A stretch of 64,000 bases of DNA from Flavisolibacter tropicus (GCF_001644645.1 NZ_CP011390.1:2046001-2110000); one strand, 5' to 3'. Shown: positions 19,063-28,033, counted from the first letter of the stretch. Notes: generated by a model from the letters alone, not told the origin. Numbers and translations are program-made.

Positions 19063-19153
19063 ACATAGAAATCAGACATGAAGGCTTTCGAGAAGAATCA
19101 CCTGATTTAAATCAAATTAAGTGCATAGTACATTACCGGGTACTTTATTATAG

Positions 19154-21022
19154 ATGTTTATGAGAATCCAAATCAGAAAAACCGCATTACTGCTGTTTTT
19201 ATTTTACTTTATTGGACAGGGCTTGAATGCCCAGGTTAAGGAGCCGGAACAAGCACAGGTAGACTCATTAAACACCTTATTTGTAAAGGTGGAAGAAAAG
19301 GATCTCTACAAAGCCGAAGCGCTGGCTAATGATGCATTAAAAATTGCCGAAGAAGCCGACTATACAAAAGGGATTGCAGATGCCAAATCAAATTTGGGAA
19401 CTGTATCTGTGCGTCAAGGTAATTTTAAGCAAGCCATTGACCACTATTTTTTTGCGTTAAAACTCTATGATCAATTAGGTATTCTACCCAAGGCAAAAGA
19501 CTATGTAGCTGTTATAGTAAGGCTGGCTGGGGCTTTTTGCCTGGAAGAAGACTTTGACCGTGCATTGACCTATTCTCAAAAAGCTATATTACTATCAGAA
19601 AAGAATAACTACCATGAACTTTCAGGAATAGCGTATCGCGTAAAAGGGGAAACGTTTAGAGGATTGGGCAAGCTTGATAGTTCATCGTATTATTTTGAAT
19701 CGGCACTGGCCGCCTTTTCAAAGTCAAAGAACCTTACGCATATGGGGTCTGTTTATACAGACATTGGGATCAACTATTATTATGTAAAAGATTATAAACA
19801 GGCGTTTCTCTATACACAAAAAGCATTTGAATTAATCCAGCAAACGAATAACAAACCCGAATACGCTGTATTACTTCATAACATGGGTGAGTTCAGTTAT
19901 TTAATGAAGTCGTACCAGCAGGCGTTATTTTACCTGGATAGTGCTCAATATTATGGCGAATATTTTCACGCATCCGGAAACTTGATGGACACCTATAAAG
20001 TAAAAGCTGAAGTGTATAAAGCATTAGGCATTACTGATTCTGTAGCCCATTATTATGAAAAGACATTGCAGGTAAAAGACTCCTTGTACAATGACACGTA
20101 TAAAAAAGAGCTGGCTACGTTGCAAACTCAGTCTGACGTTTACAAGAAGGAAACCGAGAACAAACTTCTGTCAAAAGACAAGCGTATTGCCGAGCTCTAC
20201 CGCAACCTAGCGATTGCAGGGATCATTGGGTTGATCATTGTATTAGGCTTTCTTTTGTTAACTCAACGCTTGCGCATACACCGCCGGGTGAAAGACAAAC
20301 TGGAAGAGGAAGTAGTATTAAGAACCAAGGAAATTTTCAGGCAGAAGGAAACCATCTTTCATACGAACCTGAGATTAAAACTGGCACTTAACGGTGCTAA
20401 ATTTGACTCACAGTTTGTACATAATGCCCTAAGTACCATTCAACAGCTAGTATTAGAGCAGAAAACGCAAGAAGCACAGAATCACCTGGTTCAGCTTTCT
20501 CAGCTTATTCAGTACGTTTTAGAAAAATCGCCACTAGAAAGAGTGCCTTTGAAAGAAGAACTGCAGATGGTGGAAAGCTATATTCAGCTGGAACGCTTGC
20601 GCTTAAATAACTGCTTTGACTATAGCATTACATCACACGCAGCTGAACAAACGAAAATACCAGCATTATTGCTACAACCCTTTGTAGAAAATGCGATCTC
20701 AACTGCTATTGCCTCTACAGCTGATGGTCAACAGCAATTACTACTTCAAATAGAAGCGAGTAATGACACCCTAAATGTTGTAATAATCGACTCTGGTAAA
20801 AACAGGAAAAAAGAACGCCGAAACAAATACAATCCGCTAGGTAACCAACTTGGTCAGGAACGACTAGACTTACTCACTCATTTAACTCATAAAAACCATT
20901 TGGCTATAGTGGAAGATTTGGAAAGTGAAAATGGGAGCAATGGGACTAAAGTTACCTTACAAATACCCTTAAGCGGTCAGCCTATTTCTTCGGTAGAAGA
21001 ATTTGTCAATGAGAATTCCTGA
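19154..21022 (+). CDS. TPR-containing LytS-type sensor, paralogue 4 of 4, phosphoacceptor His replaced by Gln
   Basis: 622 residues, the most divergent copy in the repeat region. It has a signal-like N-terminus (FIGQGLNAQV), tetratricopeptide repeats, the shared linker (KELATLQTQSDVYKKETENK), a membrane helix (LAIAGIIGLIIVLGFLLLTQ), a coiled coil and a LytS-type domain. Gln420 replaces the phosphoacceptor His (KFDSQFVHNALSTIQ). The N box keeps VENA, but the following His is lost (VENAISTA). The G1 box is DSGKNRK instead of DNGxG. Loss of function as a kinase is likely, while the reading frame and domain order are intact. Starting at 19160 (second ATG) is equally possible. Confidence 0.86.
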   Translation: MFMRIQIRKTALLLFLFYFIGQGLNAQVKEPEQAQVDSLNTLFVKVEEKDLYKAEALANDALKIAEEADYTKGIADAKSNLGTVSVRQGNFKQAIDHYFFALKLYDQLGILPKAKDYVAVIVRLAGAFCLEEDFDRALTYSQKAILLSEKNNYHELSGIAYRVKGETFRGLGKLDSSSYYFESALAAFSKSKNLTHMGSVYTDIGINYYYVKDYKQAFLYTQKAFELIQQTNNKPEYAVLLHNMGEFSYLMKSYQQALFYLDSAQYYGEYFHASGNLMDTYKVKAEVYKALGITDSVAHYYEKTLQVKDSLYNDTYKKELATLQTQSDVYKKETENKLLSKDKRIAELYRNLAIAGIIGLIIVLGFLLLTQRLRIHRRVKDKLEEEVVLRTKEIFRQKETIFHTNLRLKLALNGAKFDSQFVHNALSTIQQLVLEQKTQEAQNHLVQLSQLIQYVLEKSPLERVPLKEELQMVESYIQLERLRLNNCFDYSITSHAAEQTKIPALLLQPFVENAISTAIASTADGQQQLLLQIEASNDTLNVVIIDSGKNRKKERRNKYNPLGNQLGQERLDLLTHLTHKNHLAIVEDLESENGSNGTKVTLQIPLSGQPISSVEEFVNENS

Positions 21023-21052
21023 AGCGCTTACTAAACAAGCAAGAATATTTTA

Positions 21053-21097
21053 TTGGCTGCTCCGTACTATGAAATAGGAATAGTAGGTAGCAGCCAA
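21053..21097. terminator. Bidirectional terminator between the kinase array and uvsE
   Basis: Long imperfect hairpin: TTGGCTGCTCCGTACTAT at 21053-21070 pairs with ATAGTAGGTAGCAGCCAA at 21080-21097 with a few mismatches, flanked by A/T-rich sequence. It sits between convergent genes. Confidence 0.65.
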
Positions 21098-21131
21098 TTT
21101 GTTTAAAAACACTTTCGCAGCAAAGACCGTA

Positions 21132-22019
21132 TTAGATATCACCAAACTGTTCCCGGTATTTCAATAACGCTTGCTCTTTCTTCTTTGCTTCCAGTACAAT
21201 ATCTACTTCTTTGCCATAGGTATTGATTGGTTCATAGATATAATCTGCATGGGCTTCCCGTTTTGCAGAAGGCTCTTCATTCTCACGCCGGGAGCTAGAA
21301 TAGTGAAACACTGGGCGGGTTTCTCCCCAGGTCTGATAAGCCATGTAAAAAGCTTCTTCTTCAGATTGTAAGCCCGGATGCAACTTATGATGGAAGTAAT
21401 CAAAAACAATTGGGATACCGATGGACTCATATAAAGGATGCAGCTCGGCAACTGTATATAATCCTTGCTTATCGTCGTTCTCCACTGTAAGCCGTCTTTG
21501 CAAATTGCTGGAGAGGGACTTAAAGTTTTGAGCAAATCGTTTAAGTGTTTCACCTTTATCTCCATAGGTGCCGCCTACATGAATATTGATCTTGTTCCAA
21601 TGTGAAGGTTCTAATTCCATTAGATCGAATAACTGAGAATGTACTTCCAGCTCTTTGATAGTATTGGCCAAGGTCGCATCAGAGCCTGCCAGTTTATTAA
21701 ATGGACCAGGATGAGTGCTAACGCGAATAGGCAACTGACCGCATTGTTTTAAAATCCCTTGAATCTCTTTGAAGTCGGGCATATCAGCCAACTGATATTC
21801 TGAGGCCCAAGGAAATAGCTCTGATGTAATGCGAAAGACACGAATGCCTTGAGCGATATTCCACTTTAGTATATCCTGCAGTGCCTGTACATTTTGTAAC
21901 GCTAATTGAGAAGCATATTGGATGCCTTTTTCTCCAAAAGTACGTTTGATCATCCCCCTGTTGGTGGTGATACCTTTTTCTGCCAGTGTCATATTGATAC
22001 ATGCATAACCGAGATTCAT
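21132..22019 (-). CDS. uvsE: UV DNA damage endonuclease
   Basis: TIM-barrel endonuclease that nicks DNA 5' to UV photoproducts and other lesions, starting excision repair without UvrABC. The 295-residue protein begins MNLGYACINMTLAEKGITTN, followed by FRITSELFPWASEY, RVSTHPGPFNKL, INIHVGGTYGDKGETL, ENDDKQGLY and IPIVFDYFHHKLHPG, the metal-ligand segments of the UvsE/Uve1 family. It is 46 bases downstream of the DUF4385 gene on the same strand and probably cotranscribed with it. Confidence 0.95.
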   Translation of the reverse strand: MNLGYACINMTLAEKGITTNRGMIKRTFGEKGIQYASQLALQNVQALQDILKWNIAQGIRVFRITSELFPWASEYQLADMPDFKEIQGILKQCGQLPIRVSTHPGPFNKLAGSDATLANTIKELEVHSQLFDLMELEPSHWNKINIHVGGTYGDKGETLKRFAQNFKSLSSNLQRRLTVENDDKQGLYTVAELHPLYESIGIPIVFDYFHHKLHPGLQSEEEAFYMAYQTWGETRPVFHYSSSRRENEEPSAKREAHADYIYEPINTYGKEVDIVLEAKKKEQALLKYREQFGDI

Positions 22020-22065
22020 ATAGTTAAGTCCCTTCTTTTCTTAATGATTTAAAAACATACAACTC

Positions 22066-22557
22066 CTACGATTCACATCGTTTTTTATGGGCTTGCATAA
22101 GTTGCTGGTATAGACCATCGTTCTTAGCCTCTTGCCATTTAGTATAAAATATGGCGGCGCTTTCAGCCTTTATAGGATCTACCTCCTTAGGTAGAATAGC
22201 TCTGCCATGTGCCCCACTTTGTCCTTTTTTATTGGTTGGGACAGGTCCTTCATATTTTTTGCCGGATTTATGATTAGCATATCGTCGGCTACGGGTGTAA
22301 CCCATTTGTAAAAATTTACGAGCCATATCCATACCTACAAAGTCCTGCTGTTCTTTATAATCTAAAAACAATTTAAAGATCTGATTGGCTGAAGCCTGTG
22401 CTATTGCGGGTGTTTTAAACCGCCAATGTGGTAAAATTTCACTCTTGTAAGGTTCAACCAGCAGTACACCCTGCTCTCCTTTTCCCACCTGATATAATTC
22501 AGGATGCTCTCGAAAATTGATACTCTTAAAATCCAGATCATAATTAAATACAGCCAT
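22066..22557 (-). CDS. DUF4385 family protein
   Basis: Conserved protein of unknown function, 163 residues from the ATG at 22557. An ATG at 22614 would add 19 residues unlike the family. It shows FNYDLDFKSINFREHPELYQ, GVLLVEPYKSEILPHWRFK, DFVGMDMARKFLQMGYTRSR and GRAILPKEVDPIK, which I recognise as DUF4385. Many Arg, Lys and aromatic residues suggest a nucleic acid-related role, but no catalytic motif is visible. Its likely operon with uvsE hints at DNA repair; this is inference from context only. Confidence 0.8.
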   Translation of the reverse strand: MAVFNYDLDFKSINFREHPELYQVGKGEQGVLLVEPYKSEILPHWRFKTPAIAQASANQIFKLFLDYKEQQDFVGMDMARKFLQMGYTRSRRYANHKSGKKYEGPVPTNKKGQSGAHGRAILPKEVDPIKAESAAIFYTKWQEAKNDGLYQQLMQAHKKRCES

Positions 22558-22750
22558 CAAACAAATCTTAACAAACCAATGTCCAATTTGTTGAAAAACC
22601 CCTGCCAATTTCATGGCCCTCGTTTAAAAGTTCCTCCTGTACATTGCCCCAGAAGCACCTTTCTTTCCCCAGTTTTTCCTAAGGTTTTGCAAAAACAACC
22701 GGAGCTACCTACTAAAAAAGAACCTAAAGCACAGGCACATCTTTTGTAAA

Positions 22751-24436
22751 ATGAAGAGTATGAAACTTCAATTATTTTATCTCCTTACTTTTTTCAGTTT
22801 CCTGGTGTCCTGTAATACACCTGCGGGTAACGAACACAGTGAGAGTGCCCAGGAAGAAGCTAAAAAAAATGTTAGCTCACGCGACAGAAGTATCACTCCG
22901 GCTAATTCCTACTCCTCGCTGTTTATGGACAGTATAGCTGTAGAAAATTACATAGCGCAACAAAAAGCACCAGATTCTATTAGCCGCCGTATACGTAGTT
23001 TTTATAATGCCCGAAACTATCAATATGCCTGGTTTGATAATGATGGCCTAACCGAGCAAGCACGTGGCTTTTGGAGCCTTATTGACTATCATACTACTTA
23101 CTCGCACGACTCGACCCTGAATAATAAGGCCTTACAAAAGAAAATGGATAACCTGATTGCAGATGAGGCGTTTCGGGTAAATGCTTCCGACAAGTCAACT
23201 CTAAATACTGAACTACAACTAACCCAACATTTTATCCGGTTTATGATGAGCGAGTATCCGGAGGGTTATGTAAAACGAAAAGAGATGGAGCGGTTTGTAC
23301 CTTTTAAAAAACAAGACGCGCTACACCTAGCAGACTCCCTTATTAAAAAGAAACACAAAGACGATAAGTATTTTGAACACCTCAATGAATCGTATGGCAA
23401 ACTAAAAGATCAACTAGCCAATTATTATACTTTGGCTACTAAAGGCGGCTGGCAGCCTGTGACATTGAGCGGGAAAAGTATTAAAAAAGGGACTAGCTCA
23501 CCAACAATTGTACAAATCAAACAGACGCTGCATATGCTGGGCGATTTGCCAGTTATAGATACGACGCCTGTGTTTAATGACACTCTGGAAATGGCCGTTA
23601 AATCGTTCCAGGAACGTCATGGTTACAAACCGGATGGCGTAATTGGTGGCTCCTTTATAAAAGAATTGAATGTGCCGGTACAACAACGTATTCAACAGCT
23701 TTTGATCAATATGGACCGGATGCGATGGTTACCTAATACGCCAAAGTCAGACAATCTCATCGTAGTGAATATTCCAGAGTATATGCTGCACATGTATGAA
23801 GGCAAGCAGAAGGCATGGGATATGGTGGTTGTGGTTGGAAAATCTGGTCATAACACGATGATGTTTAATGGTGATCTGAACCAGATTGTTTTCAGTCCTT
23901 ATTGGAATGTACCGCCCAGCATTGTTCAAAAAGAGGTACTGCCTGCCATGGAGCGCGATCCCAATTACCTGGCCAGTCAAAACATGGAAATTATTGGTGA
24001 TGATGGCGGCATTCCGAGCATCCGCCAATTGCCAGGAACCGGCAATGCCTTAGGAAAGGTCAAGTTCCTGTTCCCCAACAGCTTCAACATTTACTTCCAC
24101 GATACGCCATCTAAAAGCCTCTTTGAAAGAGACCAACGGGCCTTTAGTCATGGCTGTATACGCCTGAGCGATCCGTTTAAAATGGCGCAATACTTATTAC
24201 GTAATGAGCCAGAATGGACACCTGAAAGAATTCAGGAAGCAATGGATGCAGGTGTTGAGAAGTATGTAAAACTGAAGCATCCGGTTCCAGTTATTATCAC
24301 GTATTATACGGCCTGGGTAGATGATGCTGGTAGACTAAACTTCCGGAATGACATTTACAAACACGATGAGATGCTAGCCAAGAAAATGTTTACGCAAACT
24401 GCTTTTGCTAACAATGAAGCAGTAGCCAAGAAATAA
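22751..24436 (+). CDS. L,D-transpeptidase, YcbB-like lipoprotein
   Basis: Cell-envelope enzyme that makes 3-3 peptidoglycan cross-links or attaches proteins to the wall. The 561-residue protein has a lipoprotein signal with lipobox LVSC (Cys near residue 21), a helical N-terminal region, a peptidoglycan-binding domain (about residues 250-315, with VKSFQERHGYKPDGVIGG) and a YkuD catalytic domain with the active-site motif SHGCIRLSDP. The length and domain order match YcbB/LdtD-like proteins. The ATG at 22760 is an alternative start three codons in. A terminator follows the gene. Confidence 0.93.
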   Translation: MKSMKLQLFYLLTFFSFLVSCNTPAGNEHSESAQEEAKKNVSSRDRSITPANSYSSLFMDSIAVENYIAQQKAPDSISRRIRSFYNARNYQYAWFDNDGLTEQARGFWSLIDYHTTYSHDSTLNNKALQKKMDNLIADEAFRVNASDKSTLNTELQLTQHFIRFMMSEYPEGYVKRKEMERFVPFKKQDALHLADSLIKKKHKDDKYFEHLNESYGKLKDQLANYYTLATKGGWQPVTLSGKSIKKGTSSPTIVQIKQTLHMLGDLPVIDTTPVFNDTLEMAVKSFQERHGYKPDGVIGGSFIKELNVPVQQRIQQLLINMDRMRWLPNTPKSDNLIVVNIPEYMLHMYEGKQKAWDMVVVVGKSGHNTMMFNGDLNQIVFSPYWNVPPSIVQKEVLPAMERDPNYLASQNMEIIGDDGGIPSIRQLPGTGNALGKVKFLFPNSFNIYFHDTPSKSLFERDQRAFSHGCIRLSDPFKMAQYLLRNEPEWTPERIQEAMDAGVEKYVKLKHPVPVIITYYTAWVDDAGRLNFRNDIYKHDEMLAKKMFTQTAFANNEAVAKK

Positions 24437-24462
24437 GCTTTTCCGTATTTATTATAAAAATA

Positions 24463-24497
24463 GCCTGTCATGTTACAATATGGCAGGCACTTTTTTT
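24463..24497 (+). terminator. Terminator after the L,D-transpeptidase gene
   Basis: GCCTGTCAT ... ATGGCAGGC (9-base stem with one G-T pair, 8-base loop) followed by AC and seven T residues, 27 bases after the stop. Confidence 0.85.
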
Positions 24498-24580
24498 AAA
24501 CAGCCCTTCCTTTGTTATCGGTAAATGTTACCACATCATATTAAGCCCTTGTTCCTATTGATCTAGAGCAATAAACGAAC

Positions 24581-24613
24581 TTGTCATGATTTTTCTATTT
24601 TAATGTAGGTTTG
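24581..24613 (+). promoter_or_regulatory. Promoter with almost no leader before the GNAT-like gene
   Basis: TTG at 24581-24583, 22 bases, then TAGGTTTG at 24606-24613, a perfect TAnnTTTG. The ATG follows only four bases later (24618), so the transcript would be leaderless or nearly so. Confidence 0.6.
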
Positions 24614-24617
24614 CTAC

Positions 24618-25790
24618 ATGACTGGCTTTCGACTGATAGAAGTGACCACGCCACAACTTGCAAACGACTTTCTGCAAGCCAATGTGCAGATCAATAAAAA
24701 TAACCCTAACTACATCCGCCCTTTGGACAAGGATATCAATGATGTATTTGATAAAGAAAAAAATAAAGCATTTCGTTTTGGTACAGTTATCCGCTGGGTG
24801 CTGAAAAATGAAAAGGACGAGTTAATTGGTCGAATTGCGGCCTTTACCAATAAAAAATACAGAAACAAAGGAGATGATGGACCTGTGGGCGGTGTAGGCT
24901 TCTTTGATTGTATCAACAACCAGAATGCCGCTGACATGCTGTTTGACGTAGCCAAGCATTGGTTGTTGAAGCATGGCGTGGAAGCCATGGATGGTCCAAT
25001 CAATTTTGGAGAACGTGACCGCTGGTGGGGCCTAGTAGTAAAAGGCTTTCAGTCGCCGCTTTATTGCATGAACTACAACCTGCCTTATTACCAGGAGTTG
25101 TTTGAAACGTATGGCTTTCAGCCTTTTTTCAACCAGATCTGCTTTGGGAAAAGTCCCAAACAAAAACTTAACGACAAGTTACTCGAACGTCATGCTCATT
25201 TTGAAAAAGATCCTGCCTACTCGGTTCGCAATTTGAAGAAAGGCCAGCTAGAGAAATATGCAGGTGATTTCGCCACCGTGTACAATGCTGCATGGGCAGG
25301 TCATGGTGGACTAAAAGAAATGAAGAAAGAGCAGGTGATACAAATGTTCAAAAAGATGAAACCCATTATGGATGAACGCATCTTATGGTTTGCCTATGAG
25401 AACGAAAAACCCATTGGCATCTTCATCAACCTTCCCGACTTGAACCAATGGTTTAAATACCTCAACGGCCAATTCGGCTTGCTGGATAAACTCAAATTCT
25501 TGTGGGTAAAGAAAACTAAACCTTGCACCAAGTTTACCGGATTGGTCTTTGGCATAATACCTGAGTTTCAAGGAAAAGGGATTGACGCCTTTATCATTGG
25601 GGAAGCCTATAAAACAGTTGTTAAGTTGGACTACACTGAATATGAAATGCAGTGGATTGGAGACTTTAACCCCAAGATGATCAACGTAGCCCTAGGCATG
25701 GGGAATGTGCATGAAAGCCGAAAGCTAACCACCTACCGTTATTTATTTGACAGAACCAAAGAATTTAAACGGCACCCCATATTAGCCTAA
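24618..25790 (+). CDS. Conserved protein with GNAT acetyltransferase-like fold
   Basis: 390-residue soluble protein without signal peptide. The C-terminal half has GNAT-like features (GLVFGIIPEFQGKGIDAFII resembles the acetyl-CoA-binding motif A), and the middle has a conserved block (MDGPINFGERDRWWGLVVKG). Similar proteins are widespread in Bacteroidota and are usually annotated only as hypothetical or GNAT-like. The substrate is unknown. It is a single gene with its own promoter and terminator. Confidence 0.7.
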   Translation: MTGFRLIEVTTPQLANDFLQANVQINKNNPNYIRPLDKDINDVFDKEKNKAFRFGTVIRWVLKNEKDELIGRIAAFTNKKYRNKGDDGPVGGVGFFDCINNQNAADMLFDVAKHWLLKHGVEAMDGPINFGERDRWWGLVVKGFQSPLYCMNYNLPYYQELFETYGFQPFFNQICFGKSPKQKLNDKLLERHAHFEKDPAYSVRNLKKGQLEKYAGDFATVYNAAWAGHGGLKEMKKEQVIQMFKKMKPIMDERILWFAYENEKPIGIFINLPDLNQWFKYLNGQFGLLDKLKFLWVKKTKPCTKFTGLVFGIIPEFQGKGIDAFIIGEAYKTVVKLDYTEYEMQWIGDFNPKMINVALGMGNVHESRKLTTYRYLFDRTKEFKRHPILA

Positions 25791-25804
25791 AACAATACTC
25801 TTTT

Positions 25805-25834
25805 AAACCACTGCCACAAGCAGTGGTTTTTTTT
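25805..25834 (+). terminator. Terminator after the GNAT-like gene
   Basis: AAACCACTGC CACAA GCAGTGGTTT, a perfect 10-base-pair stem with a T run, starting 15 bases after the stop. Confidence 0.95.
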
Positions 25835-25930
25835 ATGTTCTATACTACCCTAGATATTTCTTGCGGGCAGTTGCCTGTGACTCAGGTCTCCTACTTTCTC
25901 CTTTAAACAACTATCGACAGAGAGTCCCTT

Positions 25931-25962
25931 TTCACATTTCACGTTTCACGTTTGACGATTGA
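25931..25962. repeat. cgtgaaacgtga-type repeat, left of the gamma-glutamyltransferase gene
   Basis: Contains cacatttcacgtttcacg followed by tttgacgattgat. The same family occurs in inverted orientation at 27942-27970, so the gamma-glutamyltransferase gene is framed by inverted copies. Others lie at about 961-980 and 4960-4990. Confidence 0.6.
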
Positions 25963-26008
25963 TGCTTTAACTTTTAATCTACTTAACTTTAAAACCAAAC
26001 ACACTACT

Positions 26009-27886
26009 ATGAAACGAGTACTAACGGTGTGGCTTGCGGCCTTATCGCTGCACACGTTTGCTCAGCAAACGCAAAAGCCACCTCTTCATGGAAAAAACTG
26101 GATGGCTATAACAGGTAAACCACTGGCTGCAACAGCAGGCTCTATGATTTTTCAAAAAGGGGGAAATGCTGTTGATGCTGCCTGCGCTATGCTTGCTTCT
26201 ACCTGCACCATGTGGGATGTATTGAGTTGGGGAGGCGAAACACAGGCTTTAATATATAACCCAAAAACAAAAAAGGTAATAGCCATAAATGCAATGGGTG
26301 TAGCTCCTACAGGTGCCACACCGGAGTTCTTTAAAAGCAAGGGCTATAACTTTCCGCCAGAATATGGTCCACTAGCAGCCACTACGCCGGGCACTGTGGG
26401 CGGCTTACTCTATATGCTATCTAATTATGGCACTATGAGCCTGGAACAAGTACTGGCACCTGCCATGCAATTAGCGGCAGGCTATCCCATGGAAGCGCAA
26501 ACGGCCAATAGCATTGAGCGCAATAAGGAGCGCATTAAACAATGGCCTTATAGTAAAAAAGTGTTCCTGACCCATGCCGGCGAGAAGCGTGAAGCACCAG
26601 AAGCCGGGGAGATCTTCGTACAAAAAGACCTGTTGCAAACGCTGACCAAAATGATAGAAACCGAACGGGCAGCCCTTAAAAAAGGGAAGAGTCGCAAAGA
26701 GGCGATCATGGCTGCTTATGATCGTTTTTACAAAGGGGATATTGCCCAAGAGTTTGTGCGCGGCTGCCAAGAGCAAGGCGGTTTGATCACCATTCAAGAC
26801 CTGGCTAATTGGAAGCCAATTGAAGAAGAACCGCTTAAAACAAACTATAAAGGCATAGATGTATATAAGCTACAGCAATGGACCCAAGGTCCATCTCTAT
26901 TACAAGCATTAAACATCCTGGAGAACTTTGATCTGAAAAGCATGGGCTATAACAGTACAAAGTATATTCATACTGTGTATCAGGCTATGAGTCTTTCCTT
27001 TGCGGATCGTGATTTCTATTATGGAGATCCTTATTTCTCTCCACAAGAACCCATCAAAGGGTTGTTGAGTAAGGAATATGCAAAACAACGGGCAGCTCTT
27101 ATTCAATACGACAAGAACAATCCAAACATTGGTCCTGGTGACCCTTATCCATTTGAGGGTAAAACCAATCCTTACCTGAATTTATTAAAGAGCAGAGGTT
27201 ATGAGTTAGATACCACTAAGCGCAACTTCGCCCCTACACATGATGTACGCAACAGCTTATCGATGGCTGACTACCAGGAGCGATTATGGTTGGGAACTAC
27301 CAGCGTTGAAGCGGCAGATAAAGATGGTTGGGTAGTATCTATTACTCCAAGCGGCGGTTGGATACCGGCTACTATTGCTGGCAACACAGGTGTAGGCATG
27401 AGCCAACGTATGCAAAGCTTTGTGCTGGATTCCGCACTCAATCCGTTTAACGTTGTAGCTCCCGGTAAGCGCCCCCGTGTAACGTTAACTCCTTCTATGG
27501 CCTTAAAAGACGGCAAACCTTATTTATCGTTTGCGGTACAGGGCGGCGACACGCAAGATCAAAACCTACTGCAGTTCTTCCTGAATATGGTGGAGTTTGG
27601 CATGACCGTACAGCAAGCTACTGAGGCGGCTAACATTAATACCAATCAATTGTGGTTATCGCTAGGCGGCTCTAAAACAGACGACCGCAAACCCAAACCC
27701 GGGCAGATATTATTGCACGATAGCACACCAGAGGCTGTACGTAATGATTTGAAAAAGATGGGTTATACCCTAAGCTTTGATGATCGGACCTCAGGCCCGA
27801 TCAATGCCATTTTCTTTGACTGGAAACATGGTTCTTTTTGGGGAGGCTCCAGTAATCATGGAGAGGATTATGGAATAGCATGGTAA
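26009..27886 (+). CDS. Gamma-glutamyltransferase family protein, secreted
   Basis: Periplasmic N-terminal nucleophile hydrolase related to gamma-glutamyltranspeptidase. From the ATG at 26009 it has a signal peptide (MKRVLTVWLAALSLHTFAQQ) and 625 residues. The large subunit contains GGNAVDAACAM and AATTPGTVGGLL. The autoprocessing and nucleophile region reads LGTTSVEAADKDGWVVSITP, where classical enzymes have TTHxSVVDKDGNAVS: the Thr pair is kept, but the following His is replaced by Ser and the next Ser by Glu. The family call is firm. The substrate is uncertain because of that altered motif. A strong terminator follows. Confidence 0.88.
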   Translation: MKRVLTVWLAALSLHTFAQQTQKPPLHGKNWMAITGKPLAATAGSMIFQKGGNAVDAACAMLASTCTMWDVLSWGGETQALIYNPKTKKVIAINAMGVAPTGATPEFFKSKGYNFPPEYGPLAATTPGTVGGLLYMLSNYGTMSLEQVLAPAMQLAAGYPMEAQTANSIERNKERIKQWPYSKKVFLTHAGEKREAPEAGEIFVQKDLLQTLTKMIETERAALKKGKSRKEAIMAAYDRFYKGDIAQEFVRGCQEQGGLITIQDLANWKPIEEEPLKTNYKGIDVYKLQQWTQGPSLLQALNILENFDLKSMGYNSTKYIHTVYQAMSLSFADRDFYYGDPYFSPQEPIKGLLSKEYAKQRAALIQYDKNNPNIGPGDPYPFEGKTNPYLNLLKSRGYELDTTKRNFAPTHDVRNSLSMADYQERLWLGTTSVEAADKDGWVVSITPSGGWIPATIAGNTGVGMSQRMQSFVLDSALNPFNVVAPGKRPRVTLTPSMALKDGKPYLSFAVQGGDTQDQNLLQFFLNMVEFGMTVQQATEAANINTNQLWLSLGGSKTDDRKPKPGQILLHDSTPEAVRNDLKKMGYTLSFDDRTSGPINAIFFDWKHGSFWGGSSNHGEDYGIAW

Positions 27887-27941
27887 GCCCCGCACGCCCC
27901 GGTTCCTAAAGAGGAGGCCTGCGCGGCAGAAGCCAGCCCAT

Positions 27942-27970
27942 CGTGAAACGGGAAACGTCAAACGTGAAAT
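27942..27970. repeat. cgtgaaacgtga-type repeat, right of the gamma-glutamyltransferase gene
   Basis: Contains cgtgaaacgggaaacgtcaa followed by acgtgaaat. Its reverse complement matches the copy at 25931-25962. Confidence 0.6.
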
Positions 27971-27995
27971 AATTCTAAGATCAAACATCCTTTAT

Positions 27996-28033
27996 AAAAG
28001 AAAAGCACTCCAAGTTAGGAGTGCTTTTCTTTT
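27996..28033 (+). terminator. Terminator after the gamma-glutamyltransferase gene
   Basis: AAAAGCACTCC AAGTTA GGAGTGCTTTT, an 11-base perfect stem extended by AAG/CTT outside, with a T-rich tail. It closely resembles the terminator after queA (7982-8012). Confidence 0.95.
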
